Source of the DNA: JALORV01 sp035429805 | GTDB lineage: Bacteria; Pseudomonadota; Gammaproteobacteria; Burkholderiales; Burkholderiaceae_F | Direction of reading: 5' to 3' | Length of the DNA stretch: 64,000 bases | NCBI GenBank assembly: GCA_035429805.1 | Contig: DAOMFL010000008.1 | Location: 1-64,000 of the forward strand | Part shown: positions 30,892 to 39,230 of the stretch, one piece after another | How the letters are laid out: every line of letters begins with the position of its first letter | Numbering within the stretch: position 1 is the stretch's first letter | The notes under the pieces: model-generated | What the model was told of the DNA's origin: nothing | The model's database searches: none | Seen by the model: the letters and a program-made list of their open reading frames with translations, nothing else | Program-made: the position numbers and the translations under genes

Positions 30892-31328
30892 AGCTTTTGC
30901 GCCGTCGCGCGCTGATCGCTGCCAGTGTGATCGCGGCGGCGCTCGCCGCCTGCAGCCGCGGCGATCCCGAGCGGGAGCTCCGCGCCACCCTCGCCGCGAT
31001 GGCGGAAGCGATCGAGCAGCACCGCGTCGGCGATGCGCTGGCACCGGTCGCCGAGGATTTCACGCGCGAGTCCTCCACGTTTGGCAAGCAGGACGCCCGG
31101 CGCGCGCTGGCCGGCGCGGCGCTCCGTAACGAGAAGATTCGCGTCAGCGCCGCCGTCACCGAACTGCGCCTCGACGGTGACCGTGCGACGGCGAAGGTCC
31201 GGGTGTTCGCCACCGGCGGCAGCGGGCTCGTCCCCGACCGCGGCCATACCTGGGAATTCGACACCGCGTGGCGCCGCGAACAGGGCCGCTGGAAGGTCTA
31301 CAACGCCGAGTGGCGGGAGGGTCTTTAG
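30888..31328 (+). CDS. small lipoprotein with NTF2-like body
   Basis: A 146-residue protein with a basic N-terminus, a hydrophobic stretch and the lipobox LAAC (about residues 18-21), so probably lipid-anchored. The body (LAAMAEAIEQHRVGDALAPV, then WRREQGRWKVYNAEW) has the pattern of NTF2/SnoaL-like alpha+beta folds. The start is TTG at 30888, overlapping the metH stop by four bases; a second TTG at 30897 is possible. Function unknown. Co-transcription with metH is likely from the overlap but need not imply a shared role. Confidence 0.75.
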
Positions 31329-31411
31329 CCACCGCTTTCAATGCGCCGCAGATTGCGCCGCGGCACGTCCGGTGACATCGTGACGGACCGTCGACGTCCT
31401 CCGGAGGTTCC

Positions 31412-31795
31412 ATGCTGACGCTCGCTCCTGCAACGACGATCCTTCCAGCGCGCGACCTCGACAGGGCGCGGCGCTTCTATCAGGAGAAACTAGGCCTGCG
31501 CCCGCTGGGACTGCAGCAGGACGGCAAGTTCCTGTTCGCGCTTGGCGACGGCGGCACCCTCGCGCTGATACCCAAGCAGGAAGGGACCCGGGCGGAGCAC
31601 ACCGCCGTCAGCTTCAAGGTGGACGACGTCGTCAGCGAAATCCGCGCGCTGAAGGCGGCCGGCGTGGATTTCGAGGACTACGACCTGCCCGGATTCCGCA
31701 CCGTGGAGCATGTCTGCGTGCTGGGGTCGGAAAAGGCCGCCTGGTTCAAGGACCCGGAGGGCAACATCCTGTGCCTGCACGAGGACGTGCCGTAG
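31412..31795 (+). CDS. VOC/glyoxalase superfamily protein
   Basis: A 127-residue single-domain vicinal-oxygen-chelate protein with the characteristic start (ILPARDLDRARRFYQEKLGL) and end (WFKDPEGNILCLHED, supplying a metal-ligand Glu in the usual place). A strong GGAGG lies four bases before the ATG. Such proteins act as dimers in metal-dependent detoxification or ring cleavage, but the substrate cannot be told from sequence. Confidence 0.88.
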   Translation: MLTLAPATTILPARDLDRARRFYQEKLGLRPLGLQQDGKFLFALGDGGTLALIPKQEGTRAEHTAVSFKVDDVVSEIRALKAAGVDFEDYDLPGFRTVEHVCVLGSEKAAWFKDPEGNILCLHEDVP

Positions 31796-31921
31796 CGCGA
31801 ACCCAGCGTCGGCGCGGTGGCGTCGCAGCGGAATTTCGGGTCCGCCCTTGATCGCGGCGCGGTCGGCCCCACACCATCCGCATAGGATGACGAGGGAGCG
31901 GACCGCAGGGAGGCCGCCGAG

Positions 31922-33331
31922 ATGAATTCACTGATGAAGCCGGCCGAGTCGAGCCGGCCGCCGGCTGTGGCCGGCCTGTTCTACCCGGCCGATCCGGCCG
32001 AGCTGCGCAGCGCGGTTCAGCGGTACCTCGGCGGGTTGCCGGCACCGGATCGTGCGGCGGCCATGCCCAAGGCACTGATCGCGCCTCACGCAGGGTATGT
32101 CTACTCCGGCCCGATTGCGGCCTGTGCCTATGCGCGCTTGCTGCCTCGGCCGAAGCGTATCCGCCGTGTCGTCCTGCTCGGACCGGTGCATCGCGTTCCG
32201 GTGCGCGGACTGGCGCTGCCGTCAGTCGAGCGCTTCGACACCCCTCTGGGACCGGTCGAGGTCGACGCCGAAGCCCGCGCGCTGCTGCAGGAGCTGCCCC
32301 AGGTCGGCATCAGCGACCGGGCGCACGCCGCCGAGCACTCACTCGAGGTGCAGCTGCCGTTCCTGCAGCAGATCCTCGGACGCTTCACGCTGGTGCCGCT
32401 GGCGGTTGGCGACGCGACGCCGGAGGAGGTGGCCGCCGTGCTCGAGCGGTTGTGGGGCGGCGACGAGACGCTGATCGTCATCAGCTCCGACCTGTCGCAC
32501 TACCTGCCCTATGCCGCGGCGCGCTCAGTCGACCGTGCCACCGCCGAGACGATGCTCGCGCTCGCGCCGACGCTCGACCACGAACAGGCGTGCGGCGCGA
32601 CCCCGGTCAACGGGTTGCTCGCGCTGGCGCGTCGCCGTGGCCTGCGCGCCGAGCTGCTCGACCTGCGCAACTCTGGCGACACCGCAGGTGACCGGAGCCG
32701 TGTCGTCGGCTACGCGGCGGTGGCGTTCTTCGAAGCCGTGCCGGCGCGGCGGGACGTCGGCCGCGAAGCCGGGGCGCAGATCGGCCTGTGCGGTCCGACG
32801 CTGCTCGCACACGCACGTGCCGCGATCGCGCGGCGGCTGGGTCTGACCGCACCCGAGGCTCCGCACGCTCCGTTCCTCGACGAGGCTGGCGCCACGTTCG
32901 TCACGCTGAAGGCCGAGCGTCAGCTGCGCGGCTGCGTCGGCACGCTCGATGCGCGAAGGTCGCTGGGCGAAGACGTTCGTGCCAACGCGCAGGCGGCGGC
33001 CTTCGACGATCCGCGCTTCCCGCCTCTGGCACGGGTCGAGTACGACGCGCTCGAAGTGGAAGTGTCTGTGCTGTCTGCCTCGACGCCGATCGTTGTTGCC
33101 AGCGAGCGCGAATTGCATGCCCGGCTGCGGCCCGGCGTCGACGGTGTGACCCTGCAGTGGCGCGGCCGGCGTGGCACGTTCCTGCCGCAGGTCTGGGAGA
33201 GCCTTCCCGATCCGCAGGAGTTCATTGCACAGCTCAAGCTCAAGGCGGGATTGCCGCTCGACTTCTGGTCGGGCGATCTCGAGATCTTCCGCTACTCGGT
33301 CGAGAAGTTCACGGAGGGACAGGCTGCATGA
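31922..33331 (+). CDS. AmmeMemoRadiSam system proteins B and A fused (MEMO1-AMMECR1)
   Basis: A 469-residue fusion. Residues about 13-275 are a MEMO domain with its metal-site residues in IAPHAGYVYSG, LGPVHR, EHSLEVQLPFL and EQACGATPVNG. Residues about 288-465 are an AMMECR1 domain (TFVTLKAERQLRGCVGTL). In many genomes the two are separate genes; here they form one polypeptide directly coupled (ATGA overlap) to the radical SAM gene of the same system. The biochemical function of the system is not established to my knowledge. MEMO1 itself resembles dioxygenase-type metalloenzymes. Confidence 0.93.
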   Translation: MNSLMKPAESSRPPAVAGLFYPADPAELRSAVQRYLGGLPAPDRAAAMPKALIAPHAGYVYSGPIAACAYARLLPRPKRIRRVVLLGPVHRVPVRGLALPSVERFDTPLGPVEVDAEARALLQELPQVGISDRAHAAEHSLEVQLPFLQQILGRFTLVPLAVGDATPEEVAAVLERLWGGDETLIVISSDLSHYLPYAAARSVDRATAETMLALAPTLDHEQACGATPVNGLLALARRRGLRAELLDLRNSGDTAGDRSRVVGYAAVAFFEAVPARRDVGREAGAQIGLCGPTLLAHARAAIARRLGLTAPEAPHAPFLDEAGATFVTLKAERQLRGCVGTLDARRSLGEDVRANAQAAAFDDPRFPPLARVEYDALEVEVSVLSASTPIVVASERELHARLRPGVDGVTLQWRGRRGTFLPQVWESLPDPQEFIAQLKLKAGLPLDFWSGDLEIFRYSVEKFTEGQAA

Positions 33332-34443
33332 CGCAGATGCCCCGCCCCATGAAGCCCGCGCAACTGCCGGACGAGCATTTCCCGGCGCGCTGGTGGCACC
33401 GTCTCGACGATGGCCGCGTCCAGTGCGACCTGTGCCCGCGGGACTGCAGGCTGCATGACGGCCAGCGCGGCCTGTGCTTCGTGCGCAAGCGTGAAGGCGA
33501 CGCCATGGTGCTCACCACCTATGGCCGCTCGTCGGGCTTCTGCGTCGATCCGATCGAGAAGAAGCCGCTCAACCACTTTCATCCGGGCTCGGCGGTGTTT
33601 TCCTTCGGCACGGCTGGCTGCAACCTCGCGTGCAAGTTCTGCCAGAACTGGGACATCTCCAAATCCACGGAGATGGACCGGCTGATGGACCAGGCGAGCC
33701 CCGAGGCGATCGCGCAGGCCGCGATCGGGGCCGGCTGCCGCAGCGTGGCCTTCACCTACAACGACCCGGTGATCTTTGCCGAGTACGCGCTCGATACCGC
33801 CGACGCGTGCCACGCGCTCGGCCTGAAGACCGTGGCAGTCACCGCCGGGTATATCCATGCCGAACCGCGCCGCGAGTTCTACGCGAAGATGGACGCGGCC
33901 AATGTCGACCTCAAGGCGTTCACCGAGGAGTTCTACTTCAGGCTGACTGGCGCCCGCCTGGCGCCGGTGCTCGACACGCTGAAGTACCTCGTGCACCAGA
34001 CCGGCTGCTGGACGGAGATCACGACACTGCTGATCCCGTCGAAGAACGACTCGGATATCGAGCTGCGCGCGATGTGCCAGTGGATCGCGAAGGAACTGCG
34101 TCCCGACGTGCCGCTGCATTTCACCGCGTTCCACCCGGACTACAAGCTCGACGACGTGCCGGCAACACCGCCGTCGACCCTGACCCGTGCGCGGCGCATC
34201 GCGCACGAAGAAGGGCTCAGGTTCGTCTACACCGGTAACGTGCACGACCGCGAGGGCGGCACGACGTTCTGCCCCGCCTGTCACGCCGCGCTGATCGAAC
34301 GCGACTGGCACCGCATCCTGCGCTACGAGCTAACGGACGACGGCCGCTGTCCGCACTGCGCCACTGCGATCGCGGGGCGCTACGGCCGTTTCGACGGCGG
34401 CTTTGGCAACCGCCGCATCCCGGTCCGTGTGGCGATGCGCTGA
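33328..34443 (+). CDS. AmmeMemoRadiSam system radical SAM enzyme
   Basis: A 371-residue radical SAM protein. The [4Fe-4S] cysteines are Cys98, Cys102 and Cys105 (CNLACKFC). An N-terminal cysteine cluster (Cys33, 36, 40, 50) and two CxxC pairs near the C-terminus (CPAC, CPHC) probably bind further iron-sulfur or zinc sites. The fold resembles PflA-type activating enzymes. The ATG sits in an ATGA overlap with the MEMO-AMMECR1 fusion, so expression is stoichiometrically linked. Its last 114 bases overlap the convergent GT51 gene. Confidence 0.93.
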   Translation: MTQMPRPMKPAQLPDEHFPARWWHRLDDGRVQCDLCPRDCRLHDGQRGLCFVRKREGDAMVLTTYGRSSGFCVDPIEKKPLNHFHPGSAVFSFGTAGCNLACKFCQNWDISKSTEMDRLMDQASPEAIAQAAIGAGCRSVAFTYNDPVIFAEYALDTADACHALGLKTVAVTAGYIHAEPRREFYAKMDAANVDLKAFTEEFYFRLTGARLAPVLDTLKYLVHQTGCWTEITTLLIPSKNDSDIELRAMCQWIAKELRPDVPLHFTAFHPDYKLDDVPATPPSTLTRARRIAHEEGLRFVYTGNVHDREGGTTFCPACHAALIERDWHRILRYELTDDGRCPHCATAIAGRYGRFDGGFGNRRIPVRVAMR

Positions 34444-35757
34444 GCCGGCCGCACGTCTGCCTTCCGGCGCGGCGACCGGCTGTGCCAGAACCAGCAGCCG
34501 TCGCGCCCAGCGCTCCCGTTCCGCCTTCGGCAGCGACCGCATCTGCAGCAGCACCACCTGTGCACGGGCGGCATCGGGGTGCCCGGCACGGTACTGCTGC
34601 TCGTATGCCGTGTGCGGAGCGCGCAGGATCCCGGCGAGCCAGGCGGATTCCAGCGGGGTCAGCTGGTCCGGGCGCTTGCGGAAGTAGGTGCGCGATGCCG
34701 CCCGCGCGCCGCACAGGCCCGGGCCCCAATCGACGGTGTTCAGGTAGAGCTCGAGAATGCGCGCCTTGCCGAGCGTGCGTTCCATCTCGACGGCGTAGAG
34801 AAACTCGCGCAGCTTGCGCGCAGCGGTCCGTTCGCCGCCGGTGAAGAGCGTGCGCGCCAGCTGCTGTGTCAGCGTGCTGGCGCCGCGCCCGCGTCCGGAG
34901 GCATCCAGGCTGGCAAGCAGCGGTCCGATCTCGGCTTCGTCGAACCCGGGATGCCCGTAGAAGCGCTGGTCCTCTGCCGCGATGACGGCGGAAGGCAGCG
35001 TGCCCATCCGGTCAAGCGGTACCCAGCGCAGTTCGCTGTCACCGGTGACGACGCGTTGCGCGACGCCGTCGGCCTGCCGACACGCCATTGCAAACCAGCC
35101 CGACTGCAGCGCTTCCGTGCCCAGGCCGCCGACCTCGACGCCGTTCAGCGTGAGCTGAACCGATCCGGTCCGGCGCGGCAATTCAATCCGGCCGCGTGCC
35201 TCGAACCTGCCGTCAATACGGGCGAGCTGCGCTTCGGGAACGATGCTGGCGATCGCGTGATAAGCGCGGGCGAGTTCCGCTGGTGGTAGGTGCCAGCGCA
35301 GCACGATGCGCTCGGGCGCCAGTTCGGCCGTGTAGTCGATCTGCAACCCGCCTGCACTGACCCACCCGTTGATGACAGACCCCGAGCGTTCCGCAGCGAG
35401 TTCGATCCGGTCGATCACGAGCGGCGTCGACGCGAGCGCCGGGTGCTCGAGGCGGCATGGAGCGCAGCGGGCGATGAGTGCAACGCCTTCGCGTCGAAAT
35501 TCGACACGACCCATGCGCGTATTCACGGCGCGACCCTCGACGAGCAGGGCAACGCCGGGCGCGGTGGCCAGCCGCACCAGGCCCAGCACGTTGAGTGCGA
35601 CCGTGCGCCCGAGGACCCGAACCTCGGTGGTCCACGCCTCCGGAGACGTCGTGAGCACGCCATTGCCGATCACGGTGACGGCGGCAGCGCCGGCGAGGCC
35701 GATGGCCAGCAGGCCTGCGCCGGCCGCGAGGCTCGCGGCGATGCGCGCGAGCGTCAC
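34330..35757 (-). CDS. membrane-anchored GT51 peptidoglycan glycosyltransferase
   Basis: A 475-residue protein. Residues 5-32 form a membrane anchor; residues 40-245 are an unfamiliar periplasmic domain; residues about 250-390 are a GT51 (class A PBP-type) glycosyltransferase with catalytic Glu262 in EDQRFYGHPG, GASTLTQQLARTLF, and KARILELYLN. There is no transpeptidase domain. Classical MtgA is about 230 residues, so the extra domain is unusual. The start is GTG at 35757, overlapping the previous stop (GTGA). The 3' end overlaps the convergent radical SAM gene by 114 bases, and the last 40 residues look like antisense read-through. It is the last gene of the exosortase operon. Confidence 0.87.
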   Translation of the reverse strand: MTLARIAASLAAGAGLLAIGLAGAAAVTVIGNGVLTTSPEAWTTEVRVLGRTVALNVLGLVRLATAPGVALLVEGRAVNTRMGRVEFRREGVALIARCAPCRLEHPALASTPLVIDRIELAAERSGSVINGWVSAGGLQIDYTAELAPERIVLRWHLPPAELARAYHAIASIVPEAQLARIDGRFEARGRIELPRRTGSVQLTLNGVEVGGLGTEALQSGWFAMACRQADGVAQRVVTGDSELRWVPLDRMGTLPSAVIAAEDQRFYGHPGFDEAEIGPLLASLDASGRGRGASTLTQQLARTLFTGGERTAARKLREFLYAVEMERTLGKARILELYLNTVDWGPGLCGARAASRTYFRKRPDQLTPLESAWLAGILRAPHTAYEQQYRAGHPDAARAQVVLLQMRSLPKAERERWARRLLVLAQPVAAPEGRRAAGSAHRHTDRDAAVAKAAVETAVAPRDRSGAVRTAAVVR

Positions 35758-36317
35758 GACCCACGCCCGGAGGGCTCGACGATCGTCGTCGCGCGCCACG
35801 GCCCGCCACCGTACTGCGCGGCCCAGAACCACGACGAGGCGTCGGTCCAGGTGCGACCCTCGGTGTCCTCGATGTGCTCGCAGACGCGCAGCGTCGAATC
35901 GCCGCGCGTCGCGACGAAGCAGCTCCATTGCGCGCCCGTGGCATCGACCACCGGGCGCGGCCGACTGACCGCGTAACCGAGGCCGGCAAAGCAGTCGGTG
36001 GCCGGGTGCAGCTGGCGCGTCGGGCGATGCACTTCGCGCAGGATCAGCATGCGCTCGCCATCCGTGAAGCGCGCAATCGCTCCGGGGAAGCGCCGTGCGA
36101 AACGTTCCTCGAGTTCGGACAGCGGCAATGGGGTCAGCGGCTGGTCGCGGAAGTGGGTGGGCCAGTCGACGCGCGGGGGCGGGTCGTCTTCCACCGCGGC
36201 CGGGCGCAGCCACTGCGGCGCCGTCAGCCGACTGCCCGACTGCAGCGTCCATTGCGCTGCCAGAGGCAACACGCCCGCGACCAGCAGGGCGCCGACGAAG
36301 AAGGTGCGGACATTCAT
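35754..36317 (-). CDS. EpsI-like exosortase-associated periplasmic protein
   Basis: A 187-residue protein with one N-terminal hydrophobic segment (NVRTFFVGALLVAGVLPLAA) and a periplasmic body. The stretch LHPATDCFAGLGYAV resembles the Cys-containing motif of EpsI-type proteins that accompany or are fused to exosortases (a His/Pro-x-x-Cys then Gly-Gly/Trp pattern). It overlaps the exosortase stop (ATGA) and the GT51 start (GTGA). I infer an accessory role in exosortase sorting; the family call rests on the motif and position only. Confidence 0.72.
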   Translation of the reverse strand: MNVRTFFVGALLVAGVLPLAAQWTLQSGSRLTAPQWLRPAAVEDDPPPRVDWPTHFRDQPLTPLPLSELEERFARRFPGAIARFTDGERMLILREVHRPTRQLHPATDCFAGLGYAVSRPRPVVDATGAQWSCFVATRGDSTLRVCEHIEDTEGRTWTDASSWFWAAQYGGGPWRATTIVEPSGRGS

Positions 36318-37204
36318 CGCGAACTCCGAACGGAAATGAAGATGACGAGCGGCACGAGGGCCGCGCTGAACGTCACCAAGCCCACGGCCTCGTGGGACCA
36401 GGCCGGCCAGTCGGCCAGACCGGCCTCGGGGAAAAACAGCACGGTGTTGCGCGCGATGTTGGCGAGCAGCACGAGCGTGGCCGCGGCCGCGCCGTTGACG
36501 AGCGTCGTCGGCGCGTCGGCGCGCTGCAGGTACGAGAGCAGCGCGGCCGTGAAGCTGCCGAGCCAGAGCATGCCGATGCCGGCGCACGGCGCGTCGACCA
36601 GCACCGTCGTGCCGGCGTGCACGATCGAAGCCCCGGCCGCCATCGCATCGAGGCCGCCGAGCGTCAGCAGCCACGCGCTCGCGTGGGCGACGAGCAGACG
36701 CAGCGGGAAGCCCAGGTAGTACTGCAGCGAAGCGATGAACGGCAACGTCAGCAGCAGCAGCACGACGAGCGGCGTCGCGGGCCGGCGCAGCGCGTGCACC
36801 AGGTACAGACCGAGCGCGAGCATCGCGACGACGGCCGCGGCCAGGTCTGGCAGCACCAGATGCGCGACGGCAGCGGCGATCGCCAGCACGGCGCTGGCCA
36901 CCACCGCCGAGCGGGTCGGCTGGGCGAGCTGCGCCCGGTCGCGCACCACCAGCACGATGACGGTCAGCGCCGCAAGGACGCCCCACGGCTCGTCCGAACC
37001 GTCGACGAGACGCCGCGCGACGTAGGACCAGTGAGGCCAGAGGGCGGCCAGCAGCACACCGAGCATCCACACCGGACGGGCGGGTTGCGGCCAGCGCGTG
37101 CCCGACGCCATGCCAACCGCCGCATCGTGCGGACCTTCGACCAGCACACCGAAGAGCGGGGACGGCATCGTGCGGCCGATGCGTGCGTTCAGTTCACTGC
37201 GCAT
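36314..37204 (-). CDS. exosortase (PEP-CTERM transpeptidase-like membrane protease)
   Basis: A 296-residue, roughly eight-span membrane protein with the three invariant exosortase residues: Cys207 in VDAPCAGIGMLW, Arg252 in LANIARNTVLFF and His271 in AWSHEAVG. It should cleave C-terminal PEP-CTERM-type signals of exported proteins. The ATG at 37204 is supported by GGAGG seven bases upstream and overlaps the target-protein gene by 11 bases. No exopolysaccharide cluster is nearby, unlike XrtA systems. The exact exosortase subfamily cannot be assigned here; a single-target type is likely because a tailed protein is encoded immediately upstream. Confidence 0.9.
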   Translation of the reverse strand: MRSELNARIGRTMPSPLFGVLVEGPHDAAVGMASGTRWPQPARPVWMLGVLLAALWPHWSYVARRLVDGSDEPWGVLAALTVIVLVVRDRAQLAQPTRSAVVASAVLAIAAAVAHLVLPDLAAAVVAMLALGLYLVHALRRPATPLVVLLLLTLPFIASLQYYLGFPLRLLVAHASAWLLTLGGLDAMAAGASIVHAGTTVLVDAPCAGIGMLWLGSFTAALLSYLQRADAPTTLVNGAAAATLVLLANIARNTVLFFPEAGLADWPAWSHEAVGLVTFSAALVPLVIFISVRSSR

Positions 37205-39218
37205 CTGCGCCCCTCCGGCGGCGGCGCACCCACCACAGCAGGGCACCGGCCGCCGCGGCCATCGACAGGAATTCAGGTTCCGGGGTGCTCGGCACCGCGC
37301 CGACCGCGAGTTCACTGACGCCCTCCGGCAGCGGCTGCGGTTGATCGACCGCGCGCTGTGTACCGGCGGGATTGCGCACGACCTGGTCGACCGCGATGAA
37401 GGACGTGTAGTCGGTCAGCAGGCCGTACTTCAATCCGAGCGCGGTGATGTCCTGCGCGGCCGCGCTGTCGCTGACCAGCTTCTGATAATCGCCCAGCGTG
37501 GCGATGCGACTGCGCGCCCACAGCGTGGCGAGCGCGCGCGTGTCGCTGTCGGCGATCCGGCTCGAAGCGATGTCGATCGAATGCCGGTAGAGGCCAGTCG
37601 CGGTCTGACCCGAGACCTCGATCGTGCCGGTGGGCCGTCCGCGGAATTTGCCGGTCAGCACCAGCGGACGACGCGCGAAGAGATCGGGCAACTGCGGCGG
37701 ATCGACGTCGTAGGCGTCGAAATCGCGAAAGGCCACGCGGATCTTCGTCAGCAGCGGAGCCTCGATGTAGGCGCGGAAGCGGTCGGCCTCGACTGCGGCC
37801 TGCGCCGGGTTCAGCACGACGAAGGCCTCGCCGCGACCGGCGCGCGCGAGCCCTTCGATCAGCAATCGATTGACCGACGACCCGATACCGAAGGCGAACA
37901 CGTTCGCCTGGCCGAGGTTGGCGCGGATCAGGTCCATCGCCTCCTTCTCGATGGAGACATAGCCGTCGGTGATGACGACGAAGCTGCGCGTGCGGTCGGG
38001 ATCGGCGGGCAGCGCCAGCGCGGCGCGCAGCGCGGCGAGCAGCTCGGTCGAGCCGCTGCCGCGCTGGCCGTTGACGAAGCGTGTTGCGGCGTCGACGTTC
38101 TCTCGCGTTGCCGGCAGCGACTGCCGCGACAGCATCGAGTGACCGCCGGCAAACGGAATGATGTTGAAGGTATCGGTGGGACGCAGGTTCGCGACCAGGC
38201 CGCGCAGCAGCGTCTTGGCCGTTTCGATCGGAAAGCCGTGCATCGAACCCGAGACGTCGAGCACGAACACGTACTCGCGCGGCAGGATCGCCTCTGCGGG
38301 CACACGCGCCGGCGGCTCGATCATCGCCATGAAGAAGCTTTCGTCCTGGCCCTCGTGCACCAGCACGCCGGAAGCGATCTCGCGGCCGGCGAGGCGGTAC
38401 TCGAGCACGATGTCGCGGTTCGCGTGCTCGGTGGCGGCGGACAGCGTCGCGCGGACGTTCCGGCCGCCGGTGCGATCGACCGTGAAGCGATGGGTCGGCG
38501 AGGCGAGATCCTGTACCGGGATGGGGCTGGTGAGCTCAACGGACATCGCGAGCGGCGCCTTCGGCGCCGCTCCCGCACGCAGCGTCGGCTGTGCGATCCA
38601 GGTCTCGCTCCGGTGGCTCTCCTGCTGGGGTGCGCCGTTGTAGCGGGGCCCGACGACGGTCGGATACACGAAGCGGTAGAGTCCGTCGGTCGGGACCAGG
38701 GTTTCGCTGTAGTGCAATTCGACGTCGATCTCGTCGCCCGGCATCAGATTTGCGATCGACATCTGAAACACGTTGGGCCGGTGCTGCTCCAGCAGCGAAG
38801 CGCTCTTGCCGGCCTGCCGGGCATCCTCGTACTCGCGCCGCGCGGCCTGCTTCTCGCGGATCTGCGCCTGCACCACGCGGTTGCCGACGCGCATCGTCAG
38901 CGCGGTGACAGCGGCGCGCGTCGAAGCTGGAAACACATAGCGCGCCTCGAGCGGCTGAGTGCCTTCATTGCGGTAGCGCTGCGTGACGCGTACGTCAGCG
39001 ATCAGGCCGCTCACGTTCACGTCGACCGCGGTGGACTTCAGTGGCAGCGCGTCGACGCCGGGTTCGGCGTGGTCGACAACGAAGTACGGCGACAGCGTGC
39101 GTTCGGGGCTGGCGTCGCGCTCGGCGGTGGGGGCCTGAGCGGCCGCCGGCAGCGTGGCCAGCATGGCGGCGGCGGCGAGCGCCGTCAGCGCCCGGTGCAG
39201 CATGGGCAGAGCGTGCAT
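37194..39218 (-). CDS. VIT/VWA surface protein with PEP-CTERM-like sorting tail
   Basis: A 674-residue exported protein: signal peptide (about 1-28), VIT domain (about 45-175), and VWA domain (about 315-490) with the MIDAS motif DVSGSM at 321-326. The C-terminus has the tripartite sorting signal: STPEPEF (Pro646-Glu-Pro648), a hydrophobic segment (LSMAAAAGALLWWV) and RRRRR. It is therefore the probable substrate of the exosortase encoded just downstream. VIT/VWA proteins bind extracellular partners, often through divalent metal. The gene follows a VIT-only paralogue by 12 bases. Confidence 0.93.
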   Translation of the reverse strand: MHALPMLHRALTALAAAAMLATLPAAAQAPTAERDASPERTLSPYFVVDHAEPGVDALPLKSTAVDVNVSGLIADVRVTQRYRNEGTQPLEARYVFPASTRAAVTALTMRVGNRVVQAQIREKQAARREYEDARQAGKSASLLEQHRPNVFQMSIANLMPGDEIDVELHYSETLVPTDGLYRFVYPTVVGPRYNGAPQQESHRSETWIAQPTLRAGAAPKAPLAMSVELTSPIPVQDLASPTHRFTVDRTGGRNVRATLSAATEHANRDIVLEYRLAGREIASGVLVHEGQDESFFMAMIEPPARVPAEAILPREYVFVLDVSGSMHGFPIETAKTLLRGLVANLRPTDTFNIIPFAGGHSMLSRQSLPATRENVDAATRFVNGQRGSGSTELLAALRAALALPADPDRTRSFVVITDGYVSIEKEAMDLIRANLGQANVFAFGIGSSVNRLLIEGLARAGRGEAFVVLNPAQAAVEADRFRAYIEAPLLTKIRVAFRDFDAYDVDPPQLPDLFARRPLVLTGKFRGRPTGTIEVSGQTATGLYRHSIDIASSRIADSDTRALATLWARSRIATLGDYQKLVSDSAAAQDITALGLKYGLLTDYTSFIAVDQVVRNPAGTQRAVDQPQPLPEGVSELAVGAVPSTPEPEFLSMAAAAGALLWWVRRRRRGADAQ

Positions 39219-39230
39219 GCGCGGGCTCCG

